A stretch of DNA of 64,000 bases from Nigrospora sphaerica (GCA_018287875.1 JAGVVL010000006.1:1-64000), one strand, 5' to 3'; shown: positions 33,601-46,686, counted from the stretch's first letter. Notes: generated by a model not told the origin, from the letters alone. Numbers and translations are program-made.

Positions 33601-36600
33601 GCGAATCGCGTGGGATCGGGTCGGGATGGCTTGGGTGTGCCAAGTGGCGGCTGAGCGAGTACGCGGTCGAGCTCGTTCTCGGCAATATCACTGATGGCGT
33701 CCAGGTGCTTCTCACGATCCCTCCCCTCGCCTGGGCAAACGCGTCTTAGACAGGCCCTTGAAACATGGTCAACCATTGACCGTGCGAGGCCTGCGACCTG
33801 GCGGTGTTGAATGGAGCCCACCTCTGTTTTGCCATGGTTCCATTTTTCGGCGTACCGTCCTCCTGGTGCCACGTGGGAACCCAAACCCCCGACGTTGCGA
33901 TGCAGCGAGCGGGCGCTACCGCCGACGGTCCTTCGTCCGTCGACCAAATTTGCCGAGGAAACGAGGCATGTTAGATAATATTCGACTCCCCGCCTTCAAG
34001 ATCCCCATTTCAAGTCTGGCTGTTACCGTCCGGTCCGACTCGACATTCGATAGCGGGTAGCCGACGGCCGACCGAGGGCAGTCAGGAGACGAGCCAGTAG
34101 CGCATGGTCTCGCAACGATAGAAATATCCGGTTCACCCATCATCCGCTGCTCCAGGCGCTGGCCTCTGGGGTTGTTGGCGTGCGCGACGTTCTTCTCGGC
34201 TTCGGGGTTGCCGTAGATGGACACGACGGGGCCGGCCGTGGTATCTCCATGGTGGTCCGAGTCGGTGTGCGCGTCGCGTCCAGCGCCCAAGCCCTTGTCC
34301 AGGCCAGCGGCCGGGGCACGGCTGCGTAGTCGAGCCACCACGACGGGCTGCTCGTCGGCTGGTATGATCGGCTTCACGTGCGCGGAGGATCCTGTCAGCG
34401 GACGGCCGAAGTGCGAATTGTTCAAGAGCGCAAACCAGCCCGTCCGGTCGGTGCGGCCTGGCCTCGTGAACGATGCGCCGCCATTTCTATGCTCGCGCGC
34501 GCGGGGGAGGGGGTTACTTACTGGTGTGCCGGGGACGTCGCCCTGCGTGTTGTTCCAAACGCACGGAGCGCTCTCCCAGAACCTGTCCTGCTGTTTGCCG
34601 GGGCCATGGGTTCGCTCGGGCTGGCAGAACCCAGACGTTCGACGTCGGCACAGCATCCTTTGCGGCCGCCACCTCCACCAGGAGTGTGCGTTGTCGAGTA
34701 TTATAAGTTGGGTGATTTGGGCGTCGGCCCTGTCTAGGCGTTGGCTCTGCCTGGGCGTGGGTCCTGTCTAGGCGTTGGTCCTGCCAGGAAATCAGCTATA
34801 GGGCGGCAGGACGCGACGCGGCAACGCCTCGAGCTGGTGCTTCAACGGATGGCCCCGCCCGCATTCGGGCTCCGTCGTGGCAACACCCCGGCTGGCGATG
34901 ATACACCCACCACCGGCCTACTGCCCGGTATGTCCCCCGAGGCTTCGTTCTCGGCGGCTTCTAGCGTCCTCGGAGCCCCTTGCCCGCTTGGGCGGGCGAT
35001 GCTGTCGTTCGGTCGGATAGGAATGGTACTACGGAACATGTGGGAAGACGGTTAGGCTACGGGCAGACACCGCGCCGGGCTGGTCAGGTGGGGAATCCCT
35101 CTCTGATCGGGTTCCGGCAAACGACGCAGAATGCCCACCACGGGCTTCTCTTTAACGCGACACCTCGCTTCACAGAACCCAACTCACTGCCACCATCGGG
35201 TACAGCGTCTGCCGGTCTCTGGGCAGAACCTCGCTAGTGCTAACCGTCGCTCGGGCGCCACGGGGGCGCTTACAACTAAACAGAAACCGTCCCTAACCAC
35301 GCCCACCAGAACGTCGACGCGCCGCCGACTCCCTGGAGGGCCTCGAGGCATTCTGTCCTTCGCACTCCTGCCGCGCCGACACACGAGACATCCGTACCCC
35401 CGGGGGCCTTCATCATCCGTCGACGAACGTACCACCCGAGGCGCCCCGCCCCGTCTCTGTCGAGCCGTCTTCGATCGGCCTTGAAGCTTCTGCAGCGGCC
35501 TTCGTTCGCCGTAGGCGACGGGACCCAAAGAGCAGGAGGGCCTGGGGTTTCGTCCGGCGTCGAAACCCCGAACAACGAGAACGGATGGCGACTAAGACGC
35601 CTTAACAACCGCGGCGCATCGATGAGGGGGTCATACGATCGATGACCATCCCCTGTAGGCTGGTCGGGGCTAGAGAAAGCATTCAAATCCAGAGGTAGCA
35701 CGGTTCTCACACAGTCATTCGGGTGTTCTTCGACATCGCTAGGGAAGCGGTCATCGACGCGCCGGTATTCTACGACCAAGTACGCCTAATCAAGCGCACC
35801 CTGGCTGCATCCCACTCCCCTCCGGTGCACACGGACGACGGTCATGGAATCGAGTACGGCCGCAACCTCTGGCATTACCATGGCTTTGTTGGAGCGGCTG
35901 CCGGAACCACCGAAGCCACCGGCCGCGATCACCGGCACACGAATGTGTAAGAACGAAATCGAAGGCGGTCTCGTACCAGGCGGCGTTCCCGTAGGAGTGC
36001 ATCGCTCTTTCGATGGATGGGCCGGGCCGCATAGCTATGCTCGCGTAACGCCTCGGCGAGCCGCCGGCCGAGCCTGCGCACACATGCGGTGCTCCTCCGA
36101 TACCTCCCATCGCACAACGCTCGGCCCCGTGCCGGATCTAAACCCGTTTATTCCATTTTCGGGGGCAATAGACGGCATAGGCCGAACGATCGTAGTATAG
36201 CTCGGGCGCGTCTTACTACATGGGAACGCATGGAGAGAAGAAAACGAGGTCTTGTTCCGATCGGTTCCCACGGGGGCGCGTAAGGCACCGTCTTCGTCGC
36301 TCACGTACAAGCCCGAGTGCATTCCCGAATCCATCGCGTGCTCGAAACTACCCGGGCAGGAGAATAAGGAGGGTGCCGAACGACTGAGTATGGTTACGTG
36401 CGCCCCGTGCACTAGCCTGGTCCCTCGGAGAAGAAAGGCACGAGACGGCTTGTCTTCGTCGACGCCCCAATGCTAGCAAAGCCCCGAAAAGGAGAGGAAG
36501 ACGACGATGCGAGGCCTCCTTGCAGGGCGTCTTCCAGTGGCGCACCATATCCCTTGCGGGGCTCCCGTACTCGGCGAGTGACTATCGTGCCATCCCGATG

Positions 36601-37719
36601 AAGTTCAAATTCCTTGGGAACAAGAGCAAGTTGCTACTTCAACCCTACCATCGTCCCCGCCACTCCCCGTATGCACGCCGCCAATTTGTGGTCGTCATGC
36701 CCTGGTCTCTGCGGTGCCGATAACTGCGTATGTCCTTCCAGTCCGTACCACGTTCCGAAGGAGCATTGTTGTTGGCATAGGGCCGACCTCGGCTGAACGC
36801 CAGCCGCTACCTCTCCCCGACTCGGTGTGCGCCAGCGGCCCCCGAACCGTGATAGAGCTACTACGCAACGGCTCTCCTGACTTTACCATTGGATTCGCTG
36901 CGAGATGATACCGGCTCTGGACCTATAGACCCGGCCTGAGTTTAACGGTTCACCCCTGATGTTTCATCGGCTTCGTCGTACCGATCATCCAATCGACTGC
37001 CGATGCCCTACATGCACCGCTTTCCCCTCCGGTACGCGCAGTCCGCCTCTGGCCTTGCGGATAGAAGCCTGGAGCACCAGCTGGCCAAGTGCTGCGCTTT
37101 GGGAACGTGGCGCGCACGGCCGGTTAGACACGAGCCGGTGACAAATCTGGTATATACTAGCAGCGGTCGTCTCGTTTGGGCATGCCGCGCGGAAGGCAGC
37201 ATTTGCTGTTCTCTGTGGCATTGACATCAGCTGCTACAAGGCTTGGGTTATGCGTGCTGTTGGAGGCCCGGTCTGTGGGGCCTATGCGCTTCTAATTCCG
37301 TGTTATTTGTACTGTGATACTGTCTGCATCGAGATCGTGACGTCTGGTGGGACCCTCACCACGAAGCATGGTAACCGCTACCATATCTCGCGAATCGGGT
37401 TTTACATTCTTTGTCGCCTAAATCACGCAGCACGTCATCTAGAAGACGGTCTACTTATCGTCGAAATTCTTTTTGCAAAATCTTTGCATGCGTACAAACG
37501 GCACGCAGTGGCGTGGCGATCCCTTCTTACGGGCCGTACACCACGGTTCGCCCCCTGTCGGCGATAAGGCCATGGCTTCTTCTTTGCGACCCCGTCCTTT
37601 GTGACGCAAGGGGCGAAGCTTCCCATCTCTGGGTACTGTGCATTGATGTCCCAACGGGCAAGGGCGAGGGGGTTTAGAAAGCAACTAAGAGTAAGTTAGC
37701 TTAGCCTTGGTACCAAGGC
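27651..37719. other. 10-kb GC-rich gene desert
   Basis: Many long frames exist on all strands (up to 364 codons at 31315-32409), but they overlap one another, are Arg/Pro/Ala/Gly-rich and have no domain, as expected from GC-rich DNA with few chance stops. No intron-joined gene, terminal repeat or transposase motif was recognised. It may hold very old repeats related to the 37720-39260 duplication. Confidence 0.45.
34720..34785. repeat. Short 17-bp tandem repeat, four imperfect copies
   Basis: GGGCGTCGGCCCTGTCTA, GGCGTTGGCTCTGCCT, GGGCGTGGGTCCTGTCTA, GGCGTTGGTCCTGCC in a row. Confidence 0.7.
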
Positions 37720-38515
37720 CGGGGGCGACAGCGACGACCAGCCCCGGCGCAGGACCGTTCGAGTGTCCCATACATCTGCCCAGTACCCCTAGCCTGCCGT
37801 AGTCTTCCATCGACATAATCATAAACGGGCGGTTTCGCCTACTCCGTGGCGAAAATCCATTTTCTTTTTCACGCAGGCGCGATATCCAGAGTGAATAGTC
37901 GTCTTTGTGCCTCCGCCTATTGGTTGCTTGTTGCTGGGGAAAACAGCGGAGACTTGCGGTCGGCGTCTTCACGGATGCCTGCGCCCGCGCCGGGGGCATC
38001 GGGTGATTCGTGGGAAAGGAACGACGAAAACGGGATTCAGGCCACACCGACCGGCTTCGCATGTGGCCCCGGACGACATGGGGTTTCTCCCTTGGCCCTC
38101 AGAAAAGATTCAACGGTTTCCCCAGGCTAGACTGGCCCAATATCTTGCAGCCCAACACATGTTTTGCCACGCGCTCAACATAGCAGGCTCTGCTTCTCCG
38201 CACCTTTTTTGCCCGTCTACACTCCTGGAGCGGACGACGTCCCTCCATCAGGCCAAAGATCGAGCACCCTGCGCTTGCGTACGGCCGCCCCAGGACGCCG
38301 GCCGCCCCGGGACGGGTCGCGACGATTCCAGTGGCAGTATTTGTTTGCAACGCGTGAATCCTCACTACAAGCTTTTATTGGTTTCTTGAGACGCAAGCGC
38401 GGGTAGCTGGACGATCTGTCTTGCGCGGACGGCGTACTGGCTACGGGCAACGACCGCTGGAGAATGCGATACGGGGCCCCTTTCAGTACCGCTTCCCCAG
38501 GCTTTTCGGCGAATC
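37720..38515. repeat. 0.8-kb tandem duplication, unit 1
   Basis: Aligns in order with 38516-39260: GGATGCCTGCGCCCGCGCC (37974 and 38762), GATTCGTGGGAAAGGA, GACGCAAGCGCGGG against GACGCAAGTGCGGG, and GCTGGACGATCTGTCTTGCG against GCTAGACGATCTGTCTTGCG. Similarity is clear but uneven. No gene recognised in either copy. Confidence 0.8.
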
Positions 38516-39260
38516 AAAGCTAGCGACGACGAGCCCTGGAGTAAGACCGGTCGGGGTGCCCAGCGCATCCGTCCATCATCCATAGCCTACCGCAACCCTC
38601 GCTGAGCACAGCTGTAATCGAACTGCTTCACGTACCCCGTGGCAAAGTGTTTATTGGCCAACGCAGATACGACCTCTAGGGTGAATAGTCTTCTTTATAC
38701 ACCTGCCCATTGGCTATCTGTCGCTAGGGAAACAGCCGGGGCTGTGGTTGGGGTATCCACGGATGCCTGCGCCCGCGCCAGGGGCATCGAGCGATTCGTG
38801 GGAAAGGAGCAACGAGAACGGGATTCAACCCCAGTCTACTTTCGCATGAGCCTCAGACGGCATGGAGGTGGGGGAAGATCCTACGATTTGGCCACCATAG
38901 ACTGGCCGGATGCCTTGCGGCACAATACGCGTTGCCATGCCCTCAACGTGTTACGTTCAGGTTGCCCGCATCTTGCTCTGCCCAGCTGCGTTCCTGGAAC
39001 ATACGCCGTCCTTCCCCCAGACAGGCCGAAGATCCAGTACCCTACACGCATTACCTACAGCCACTCTAGGACGGGTCCATAATGAGTCCGGTGCTAACCC
39101 CTGTTTTACACACATGAACCCTCGCCAAGAGTTTTCGTTTGGTGTTTTTTCCCCAAGACGCAAGTGCGGGCAGCTAGACGATCTGTCTTGCGTGAACGCC
39201 GTCCTGGCCAAAGGCAATGGCCGCCGGACGATACAGGCCCTTTCCAGCACCGGATGCCCG
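38516..39260. repeat. 0.8-kb tandem duplication, unit 2
   Basis: Head-to-tail partner of unit 1. On the minus strand both copies keep QDRSSS.P.LRL and VLDL.P, so the ancestor may have been coding. Confidence 0.8.
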
Positions 39261-39333
39261 GGCCATTGTCCTGGACACCAATCGCGGAACAATCCGAAGA
39301 GGGCCTCTGCCCGGCGGCCGAAAGATGACCCTT

Positions 39334-39345
39334 CCCCCCCCCCCC
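39334..39345. repeat. Poly-C run (12)
   Basis: Twelve consecutive C. Confidence 0.9.
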
Positions 39346-39787
39346 TACATCAACAATGGAAACGTGACCCATCGGCACCATGCGAGAGGGGCTCGGTGGC
39401 CCTATCTCGACAGCGTGCTTTCATGCAAAGACACCGGATCCTGCTTATGCTGTTCGCCAGTGTTGTAATCACAGGGTGCACAGACGCGCCGCCCCCTGAT
39501 CCCATAACCCCAGAAGACCCCCGTAGACGGCACTGCTTTCCCTTTGGCCTATACCACTGGCTTACCCGCCCGCACCACCTGGCGGCTTGTTTACACTTGC
39601 CCGGACTGTTTCATGCACACACACCTCCGGCGCGTTCCTCCTTTCATCCCACAAGGCATGCGTTCTGCCTTGCCCCGAGCAAAATACCCGACAACCCCCG
39701 ACGTTTCGACCACGTCGTCGACCACGTCGTCAACCACATCCCGAAGCCGAGCGTGGCGAGCCCCCCGACTACAAGCCCGACAGACCG

Positions 39788-40191
39788 GTGCACAAGTGGA
39801 AGCCCGTAGAGGTCGCTTGCACGAGATGCCGCCCCAGACAGCGAAACGGGACGGCGAGAGGCCCGACCTCGGCGCTTGCCGCCAGCACCACACCAAGCGC
39901 GAGTACGACGACTGCGACCCCGATACGATGCCGCATGCGAATTTGAGACGGGAATACCAGCACCTCGTCGGGAAGGTGGCGGGCTACGTTCAGCTTCTCG
40001 AGCTGTTGCGGACCCGTCCAAAAGAGGAAGCTACTCTCATTCTTAAACAACTACGGGGAAACCGCAGTGCGCACGCCGTACTCGGCCTCATCAAGGAGGG
40101 GCGCCCGCCACTCGACGGCTCTAGTTTCCCTATACATCAGGAGATCGAATCGGCCCATACGAGTCTTCTTGGTGGACGGAACTCGTGCTGA
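39788..40191 (+). pseudogene. Broken Zn2Cys6 transcription-factor N-terminus
   Basis: HKWKPVEVACTRCRPRQR starts a zinc-cluster motif (first Cys pair at about 39818 and 39827). One extra A in the AAA at 39844-39846 continues it as DGERPDLGACRQHHTK, then EYDD, a dimerisation-like helix (LRREYQHLVGKVAGYVQLLE) and a stop at 40189-40191. Only three of the six zinc-binding Cys remain: the third, fourth and sixth positions are Arg, Leu and Arg. The rest of a regulator is missing. This makes it a real pseudogene, whatever the status of the one-base break. Confidence 0.6.
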
Positions 40192-41122
40192 TCGTCGATG
40201 ACGCGTTGCACCTCGGCCAATGCCCTGGGTAGTGTCGGTTTTCAACCACCCCGTTTTCATTGGCGGTTGTTCCTGTCCTTGCTATAGTAGTACTTGACGT
40301 CCTTTTTTATCTCAATGCCGCTGTAACTCCCTGGGTGTTGGCTACCCGGATGCCTGACGGAAGGAGCCAGCGGGAACAGAAGACGGGCCAGCGGCTGCTG
40401 ACGCCTTGCATATCGACCAGTGCCCTGCGGCTGAGAAGCGACGTCCGGGGTGTTCCAATGTTCCAGGGAGCTTTGTGTTCGTGGGCGGCCCATCAACCCT
40501 AGCCCCAGGCGTGCCGTCGTTAACGTAGCCGGCGCCGGTGGCGTTTTCAGTGTGGCGTGCAAGACCTGCCTAGCCTCTTTACGCCCGTTGGCACGAGACA
40601 ATCTCTATTTCGAAACGGCCGACTGCGATGGGAATCTCGAGGAGTTCCCATGCCTGCCTCGAGGCCCAATGCTTTCTTCACCTCCATACCCGGCTGCATG
40701 ACGAGAACAGCAACCAACTGGTCGCAAATCAAGAGCGTTGATGTTCCTGACAACAGGGCCAACAACAGAGCCAACAACAGTTCCCGCCAGGCATCGAAGT
40801 AGCCAGGAAGCTGCCGGTACTCACCCACGGGCCCCACTGGTCAATTGCAATACAACAAAGCTCTCTTCTCCTATGCAACTTACATTCTCTGAAACCACTT
40901 AACATACGCATCCAAAACTCGCAACGCCCCTCGCCGACGCCCAGCCAGATGTAGCCCCCGAGTAAGGCTGCATCGTGCCCTATGTCTCTTTCGATATGGT
41001 TTACAGCCTCAGATTCACTTCAATAGAGCTGACTTGCTCGTAATTATTCCCTACTAAGAAGTGGTCAACAATGTCTCACCCCATGGATTCTTGTTTGCTC
41101 GACCATTCGGGGTTTTAACAGC
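40192..41122. other. No gene recognised
   Basis: Frames at 40450-40837 on both strands overlap and lack domains. Confidence 0.4.
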
Positions 41123-41884
41123 TTAAAAGGGAAACCCTCGCACCATTAAGCTGGGTCGGGGGCAGAAAGCTGGAACAGGTATCAAGGCAGTGGGATCGCG
41201 AGAGCCAACGTACAGTAGGGCCAAGGTCAGATCGCCATGGATACTGGCCTTCAGCGTCACCTCCACCTCGAGATTCAAGTCCAAGCGAAGTTTCATGCCG
41301 TTGTGTCCCTCGTCTCTGTGGCGGACCGTTTGCTGCTGCGGATTCTCCGGTGTAATCTCGCGCTGTATCTGCAAGTCCTGCTTCTTATCTAGGCTGTGCC
41401 TTCGTCTGTGACGAGATCTTACGTTTCTCTCCCCGTCGTCTGCTCCCTGGTCCACCCCCACGTATGTAGACCAGTTGCGGGGCCTTCTAGCTCGGGGCCG
41501 CCTCCCCGGCATCTCTTGCATGGGCCGTGGCGGATCGCAGCGCGAGCGCCTTGGGTGCGACGGTAGTGAAGAGTCCTCAACCGCTGTTATGGAATCGCTA
41601 TTGACGAAAGTGTTTAGCTCGCCGCATCCTAGCTGCTTCTCGGCCTGGATCGAGGCATACTTCGCTTGTCCGGACTCGCCAGAAGTTTCCGCCTCCGTAC
41701 AAGGAGCCCGCCGGCCCCCATCCCATTGGATTCCTGGCGGGTCGTCTGGAGTGTCGTTTTGCTGGAGGCTTGCACCCTCCTGGCGACGTTTGGTTGTGTG
41801 CTGGCCTGGAAACGATTCGTTAAACGGTTCATAGCCACGCGTACCGTCGGCCTGGGAATCCCGTTGGTAGTACTCTGCATCCAT
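41123..41884 (-). CDS. Conserved fungal hypothetical protein
   Basis: From ATG 41884 (MDAEYYQRDSQADGTRG) the protein is hydrophilic and probably disordered: Gln/Asp/Arg-rich, with a basic block (GRRPRARRPRNWS; RSRHRRRHS). Near its end comes a short folded-looking motif, MKLRLDLNLEVEVTLKASIH followed by GDLTLALL. An alternating hydrophobic C-terminal motif after a disordered body is a pattern I associate with a small ascomycete family of unknown function. The frame stays open upstream to about 41977 with coding-like sequence but no ATG, so a first exon further up is possible. About 253 codons as annotated. Confidence 0.6.
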   Translation of the reverse strand: MDAEYYQRDSQADGTRGYEPFNESFPGQHTTKRRQEGASLQQNDTPDDPPGIQWDGGRRAPCTEAETSGESGQAKYASIQAEKQLGCGELNTFVNSDSITAVEDSSLPSHPRRSRCDPPRPMQEMPGRRPRARRPRNWSTYVGVDQGADDGERNVRSRHRRRHSLDKKQDLQIQREITPENPQQQTVRHRDEGHNGMKLRLDLNLEVEVTLKASIHGDLTLALLYVGSRDPTALIPVPAFCPRPSLMVRGFPF

Positions 41885-43657
41885 CAGATCCCGTGCTTGA
41901 GCTGTGTGATCTTCTGGCTCGGATGGCTTGCTATAAGGCGTGAGGAACGCCTTTGTTCTTGTATTACGATATGTCAAATTTCTCTTATCTGTCCTGACCT
42001 ACGAGGATTATAAGGGTTGTTCTCTGCACCCATCCATTCGGTATTCCCGTCCTTCCCACTTCGCTTGCCACATTGCACAAAGATAGAGGGAGCAATCCTC
42101 ATCGAGATCACCCTGCCACCTTCCTCTCCACAAAACCCCTCCTAGCCACAGTCTCACTCCAGTGGGCAAGGCTTAACGCGCCACGACGAGTCCCTCTACA
42201 GTGGCCTTGACACGTTAGCGCTGACCAGAACCCTGGATTCTTTAGCGTGGTTCGACGTGAGGCGATTTCCTTGGCCGCGACCATACGTAGCTCCAAACCT
42301 TCGTCGCAGGGGGCGACAGTCCGGGTAGGGCTTAGAACTAAGGCAGCCTAGAAGGGACCAAGGCCAATGTTGGTGGTTTCAGCGTTTCCAGCGCGGAATC
42401 CACCGTAAGGTAACCCAATTCCGCGACCATCGCCGGGACCTCGGAATTCAAAGTGATGTACAACCGGGGCACCGGCGGTCATGACACCAGGGTTTCCTAC
42501 AGAGCGACCAAACGACATACATAGCTACATCAGGCACACGCCCTTTCCCTCTCTGGCCGAACCCCTGACGTGCGACGGGATCTTTGGCCAATGGGCCGAC
42601 CAGAGTGGCAAGCAAGAGGGATTGGGCCAATGCTGCGGATGAGTAAACGACGCGCGCCCTTCCACGCTCTCACAGCAGAACCCAGAAGGGTACGGGACCA
42701 CCGATTCAAACTCTCTAGGAATTCCACGTCTGTTCCGCCATTCAATGCCAAACAGGGAGCGTTGACCTACAGCGAGACACCCACGCCCCCTCTTGCAGTG
42801 CACGCCAATAAAGGCCATCACTGAACAGAAGAAGCAGCTAGCTAAAGCATAACAACCCGGGGCATCATATTGTTGTTCATTATGAGATGTTTGGGGTGCT
42901 CTCAGAGTGGTTATGCGTGGTATGACCAGGTGTGACATGCCACCGGTCTCAGCGCAACGACAGCACGCATACTAACAAAGCCACACCGCAGACGCCACGG
43001 CAACATCCACCACGCCGGTGGCCTTCGGCGGTATCTTGAGAGGGCTTTCAGCAGGGCAACGCATCAAAGATCTCATGATGATACCAATGGCGACCCAGCT
43101 GAACGTTCTGCCTGCCTTGACAACGTTAACGAACGACGTGTAAAGCGCCGTCCTGATTTTGACCCCATGAAACCTTCCACAGCCCACGCCGTACAGGCCT
43201 GGATCCTTCCGTGGCCTACTACAAAAGCCAGCTAGTTCATGTTGACGACCAGGCTCAGCCGGCCCATCAGAATGACGGCCTGTCTCTAGCATATGTTGTT
43301 GACCAAAACCCCTTCGTGTAATCGACCCCAGCGGGTTGGTGGACGCTATGCTTGCGTGCCCCCCCCATCTCCCGAATACCGCATCTTGGCAGGCCCCTCG
43401 CCCTACCCTCTACGTAGCGATGTCCCGATCCCATTAAACCGACGAACCAGGACAGCCGTGCTGTCTACCACTCGTATGCAATATTTTCTCATGGTGAAGT
43501 GAATTTGTGTTAGAGTCATCGCCCAACCTCCGAAGGCGAGTTCATGCGACTTTTGCTCCCTAGAAGTAACATTGAAACCTTGATAAAGCTCGTCCATGGT
43601 CAGGGGAATGGACAAAGTCCAGCCTGGTTCTTGCAAACCCCGAACTAGCTGAACAAG
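41885..43657. other. No gene recognised
   Basis: Upstream of both flanking genes. Frames at 42525-42938 (-), 42972-43292 (-) and 43403-43945 (-, antisense to the next gene) have no domains. Confidence 0.45.
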
Positions 43658-45951
43658 ATGCCCCACTTCCTGCAAGAACCGGATCAAAAACCACCCGAAT
43701 CCATCTGTCGACCCCGAGATCCGGACGTCACCACATCGCCTGGTGGACAGGGCGGCAGCTTGATTTCTCACTGTCTGAGCCCTCCCACCAGTCAAAAGCG
43801 AAGTGGATATGGGGAAATTCCCAAGGCGAAGCGGCGACTTCCGACCGCTAAGGGAAGACGAACGAAAATCAGCTGCGACTCTTGCAGGACCCGCCGGCGC
43901 AAATGTCAGCGCCCCGAGTACACTGGGTGGAAAGACGAAGTTCAACGCGTCAGCGAAGAAGAGCCAGTCGGCCCCTGCATGTCGTGTCTGGAGGCTGGCC
44001 TGCTATGCAGGGTAACATTACCTCGAATGCACAGGTTCTCTGGCGACGCGAAAAATTTCAGCCGGCGGTACGAGGCCCTGATGGGAATCGTCCAAGGCCT
44101 TTACCCGCAACTGGGCTCCGAACCCACCGCTGAAGAGCTGGCCCTGTTCGGCCAAGAACGAGGAGTCGCGATGCCGGGTGGAGGGCTTGAGCAGCACGGC
44201 AGACAACAACCATCCCACAGTACACCACCTTATTCTACTACGGCACTTCCTAGCGTCAGAGTGACTGTCCCAGAGGTAGCGAATGAAGGCACGGCTCTGG
44301 TCTGCGACGAGTGCGGAAACGCCAATTCCGTTGATCCATCTGGATCCTTTTCCTTCATCTCGAGGTTGCGGACTCTTATTGCCAACCGTTTGATGCCACC
44401 CGACTTCAACCTCAGCAACGAAAAACCGAAATACTCCTCAAGGCCCGCGGATGTGACAACTGCGGGATCATTGTACCAGCACTGTGACCTTAGAAGGTTG
44501 CTATTCAACCCCGGTGGCTTTGTACCGCACCAATCGCAGAACGGACGCGGTTCCACCACCTCGGAGCTGGCCCGAGAATGCAGTGGGGATAGGGGTGCCG
44601 TCTGCCGTCTGCCACATTGCGTTTTGGCACACCAGGTTGAGCTACCCTGCAGAGGGGACTCGGACAGCTGCATCGAAGCCTTCTTCCGCTATTTGCATCC
44701 CGATTTCCTCCTCTTCCATAGGCCTACATTCCAAATGGTCTATGAGGAAATCTGGGGCGCAGTCGAAACGTCCCGCGGAGAACAAGGGTCTGAGATCTCA
44801 ACCGGATGGCTCGGCTGCCTGTACATGATCTACACCCTCGGCTCCCGATTTCTGGCCCAGAACGAAAAGTGGTCGACATTCCAACACCAGTGGTTTACGA
44901 AAACGAAAGGCCTGGCGACTCAATGCGTTCCCTTGAGCCTCCCCAGCGTCTGTGCTCTGATGCTTCAATCCTCTACTTGACCTACCAAAACGATCACACG
45001 ATGGCTTGGATCTACCACGGCTCGGCTTGCCAGTGCGCCATGGCGCTAGGGATGCATCGCCAAGACGTCTCCACAACCTTCCATCCTTTTACGCGCGAGC
45101 TGCGGAAGCGTGTGTGGTGGACTCTTTACATTTACGAGCAAAGTCTTTGCTGTGACCTAGGGCACCCGACGGCCATGGACGATGGAGAGGTCAGTGTTGC
45201 CTTCCCCGACGAAAACATCCTAGAATGCGCCTATGGCCAGCCGCCCAAGCTGGTGGAGTGGTCTTCGCGGCTCTGGCATCTCTTGGGGTGCATTCGGAAA
45301 GACGTGTGCAACCAGCCGGCTGACCCCGTGGGTGGGTACAGCCAAGTGGTCCAGCACCTGCGACGCCTTCTGATTTGGCGCGCCAGTGCCCCGTCGGAGC
45401 TATTTCCCCAGCTCACGAGTCTGAGTGAAGCCAATGCTGCTACTTGGCGGGCCTCGATGCTGCTGCGCATCACCTATCAGTGCGCACTTGGCCTGCTGAC
45501 GAGGAACTCACTACTGAGGACCGTTACGGCCAGTAAGCAACATCAAGGCCTTGGGATGGATGCCTATATCATCGGCCAGCTGGGCCAGATTTGCATCACG
45601 TCCGCTATGCGCACCGTGGATCTTCTCGTTGAATTGTGGCGTGGCGGCCGTTTTCAGAGGACCTTCCGGCTTGACGCCCACTCTGCTTTTGTTGCGAACG
45701 TGGAAATCGAATTGAGACTTGTCGCCCCCGACTCGGGGCTGCTTAGGCGGGATCCTTGTGAGAAACACTGGCGTCCCTGGGAGTCCGAGCCTTCGGAGAC
45801 ACAGGACGATGCCCTGGCTACGGAGTCCCGGACTGACCTGGACCATGACTTGGAGTTCCTCATTACACGCAATCACCTTACCGAGTGCTACAGCATGACA
45901 AGCCTGGAGGATGCGGTAAACAAGGTCCATAATATCCAGGGGATGTCATGA
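43658..45951 (+). CDS. Zn2Cys6 fungal transcription factor, about 764 aa (one apparent frameshift)
   Basis: ATG 43658 (MPHFLQEPDQKPP). A basic stretch leads into a zinc cluster: CDSCRTRRRKC, an unusually long loop of about 24 residues, then CMSCLEAGLLC, all six Cys present. A linker follows, and from about residue 330 the fungal-specific regulatory domain: CIEAFFRYLHPDFLLFHRPT, STGWLGCLYMIYTLGSRF, then YLTYQNDHTMAWIYHGSACQ, GMHRQD and RKRVWWTLYIYEQ, the family's most conserved block, and DLGHPTAMDDGEV. The frame breaks at 44970; one extra C in CAATCC joins both parts into exactly 765 codons. It would bind CGG-type half-sites in the nucleus; no target gene is evident nearby. Otherwise intact and intronless. 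Confidence 0.85.
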
Positions 45952-46686
45952 ATGATTGGGCTAGCCAAAGTCGTGATGTGTATTCGGAAATACGCTTCAA
46001 GGCCGTGTCCCGCCTGAGCAGTTGTACTTTGGACACGAGAGCCAGATTACAGTTTGCTATGCTTGTTTACTTCCCAGGAATACTCTAGGTTGTCTCGTGT
46101 CAAAAAGACTTTCATTCTATTATAATCAACACTGGTCAGGTGAAGGATACTCTGTGGCCCCTCCAGTGAACTCATGGTGGTGGCTCCCCGTCCTACCGCG
46201 AAAACTGACGGGGATCCCCTCAACAGCGAAAGGGTTGAGGTACTACTGTACAGGGAATAGGGCTGTGGCGGGCTTGCACCGGAGCTGCTCCGAACTACCA
46301 ATAAATACAAAAGTTGCGTCAGCAATTTGTATTTAACGCAGTAGCGCCCCTTCCTCAGCAGGCGGTTTCTCCCCGGCGGTAGCTGATTCGCCCAGTCGAT
46401 TTCCGTGCTGCGGCGGAGGCTCCGATCGATGCTCTATCCACTGCAATATGGTAGCCGGATTCTCTGGATCCGTGATTACCGTGGTTTTTCTGTCGGCCTT
46501 CCAGAGAAAACCGGGGGTTTCTATTTTTTTTTCTAGTGTCAAAAACACCGGGACATCCTATTTTGGCTCTAGTGTCGTTGTTTTCTCTTCATACCCAAAT
46601 GATTCGGATCGGAGCCACTTCACCCACAGCCCACTATCCTCGGGCGTCGACCCTTACATAAGAGAACAGAATCGGGTTACCCCGCC
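45952..46686. other. Intergenic between two convergent genes
   Basis: Shared 3' region of the zinc-cluster gene (+) and the PAS gene (-). Small frames only. Confidence 0.6.
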
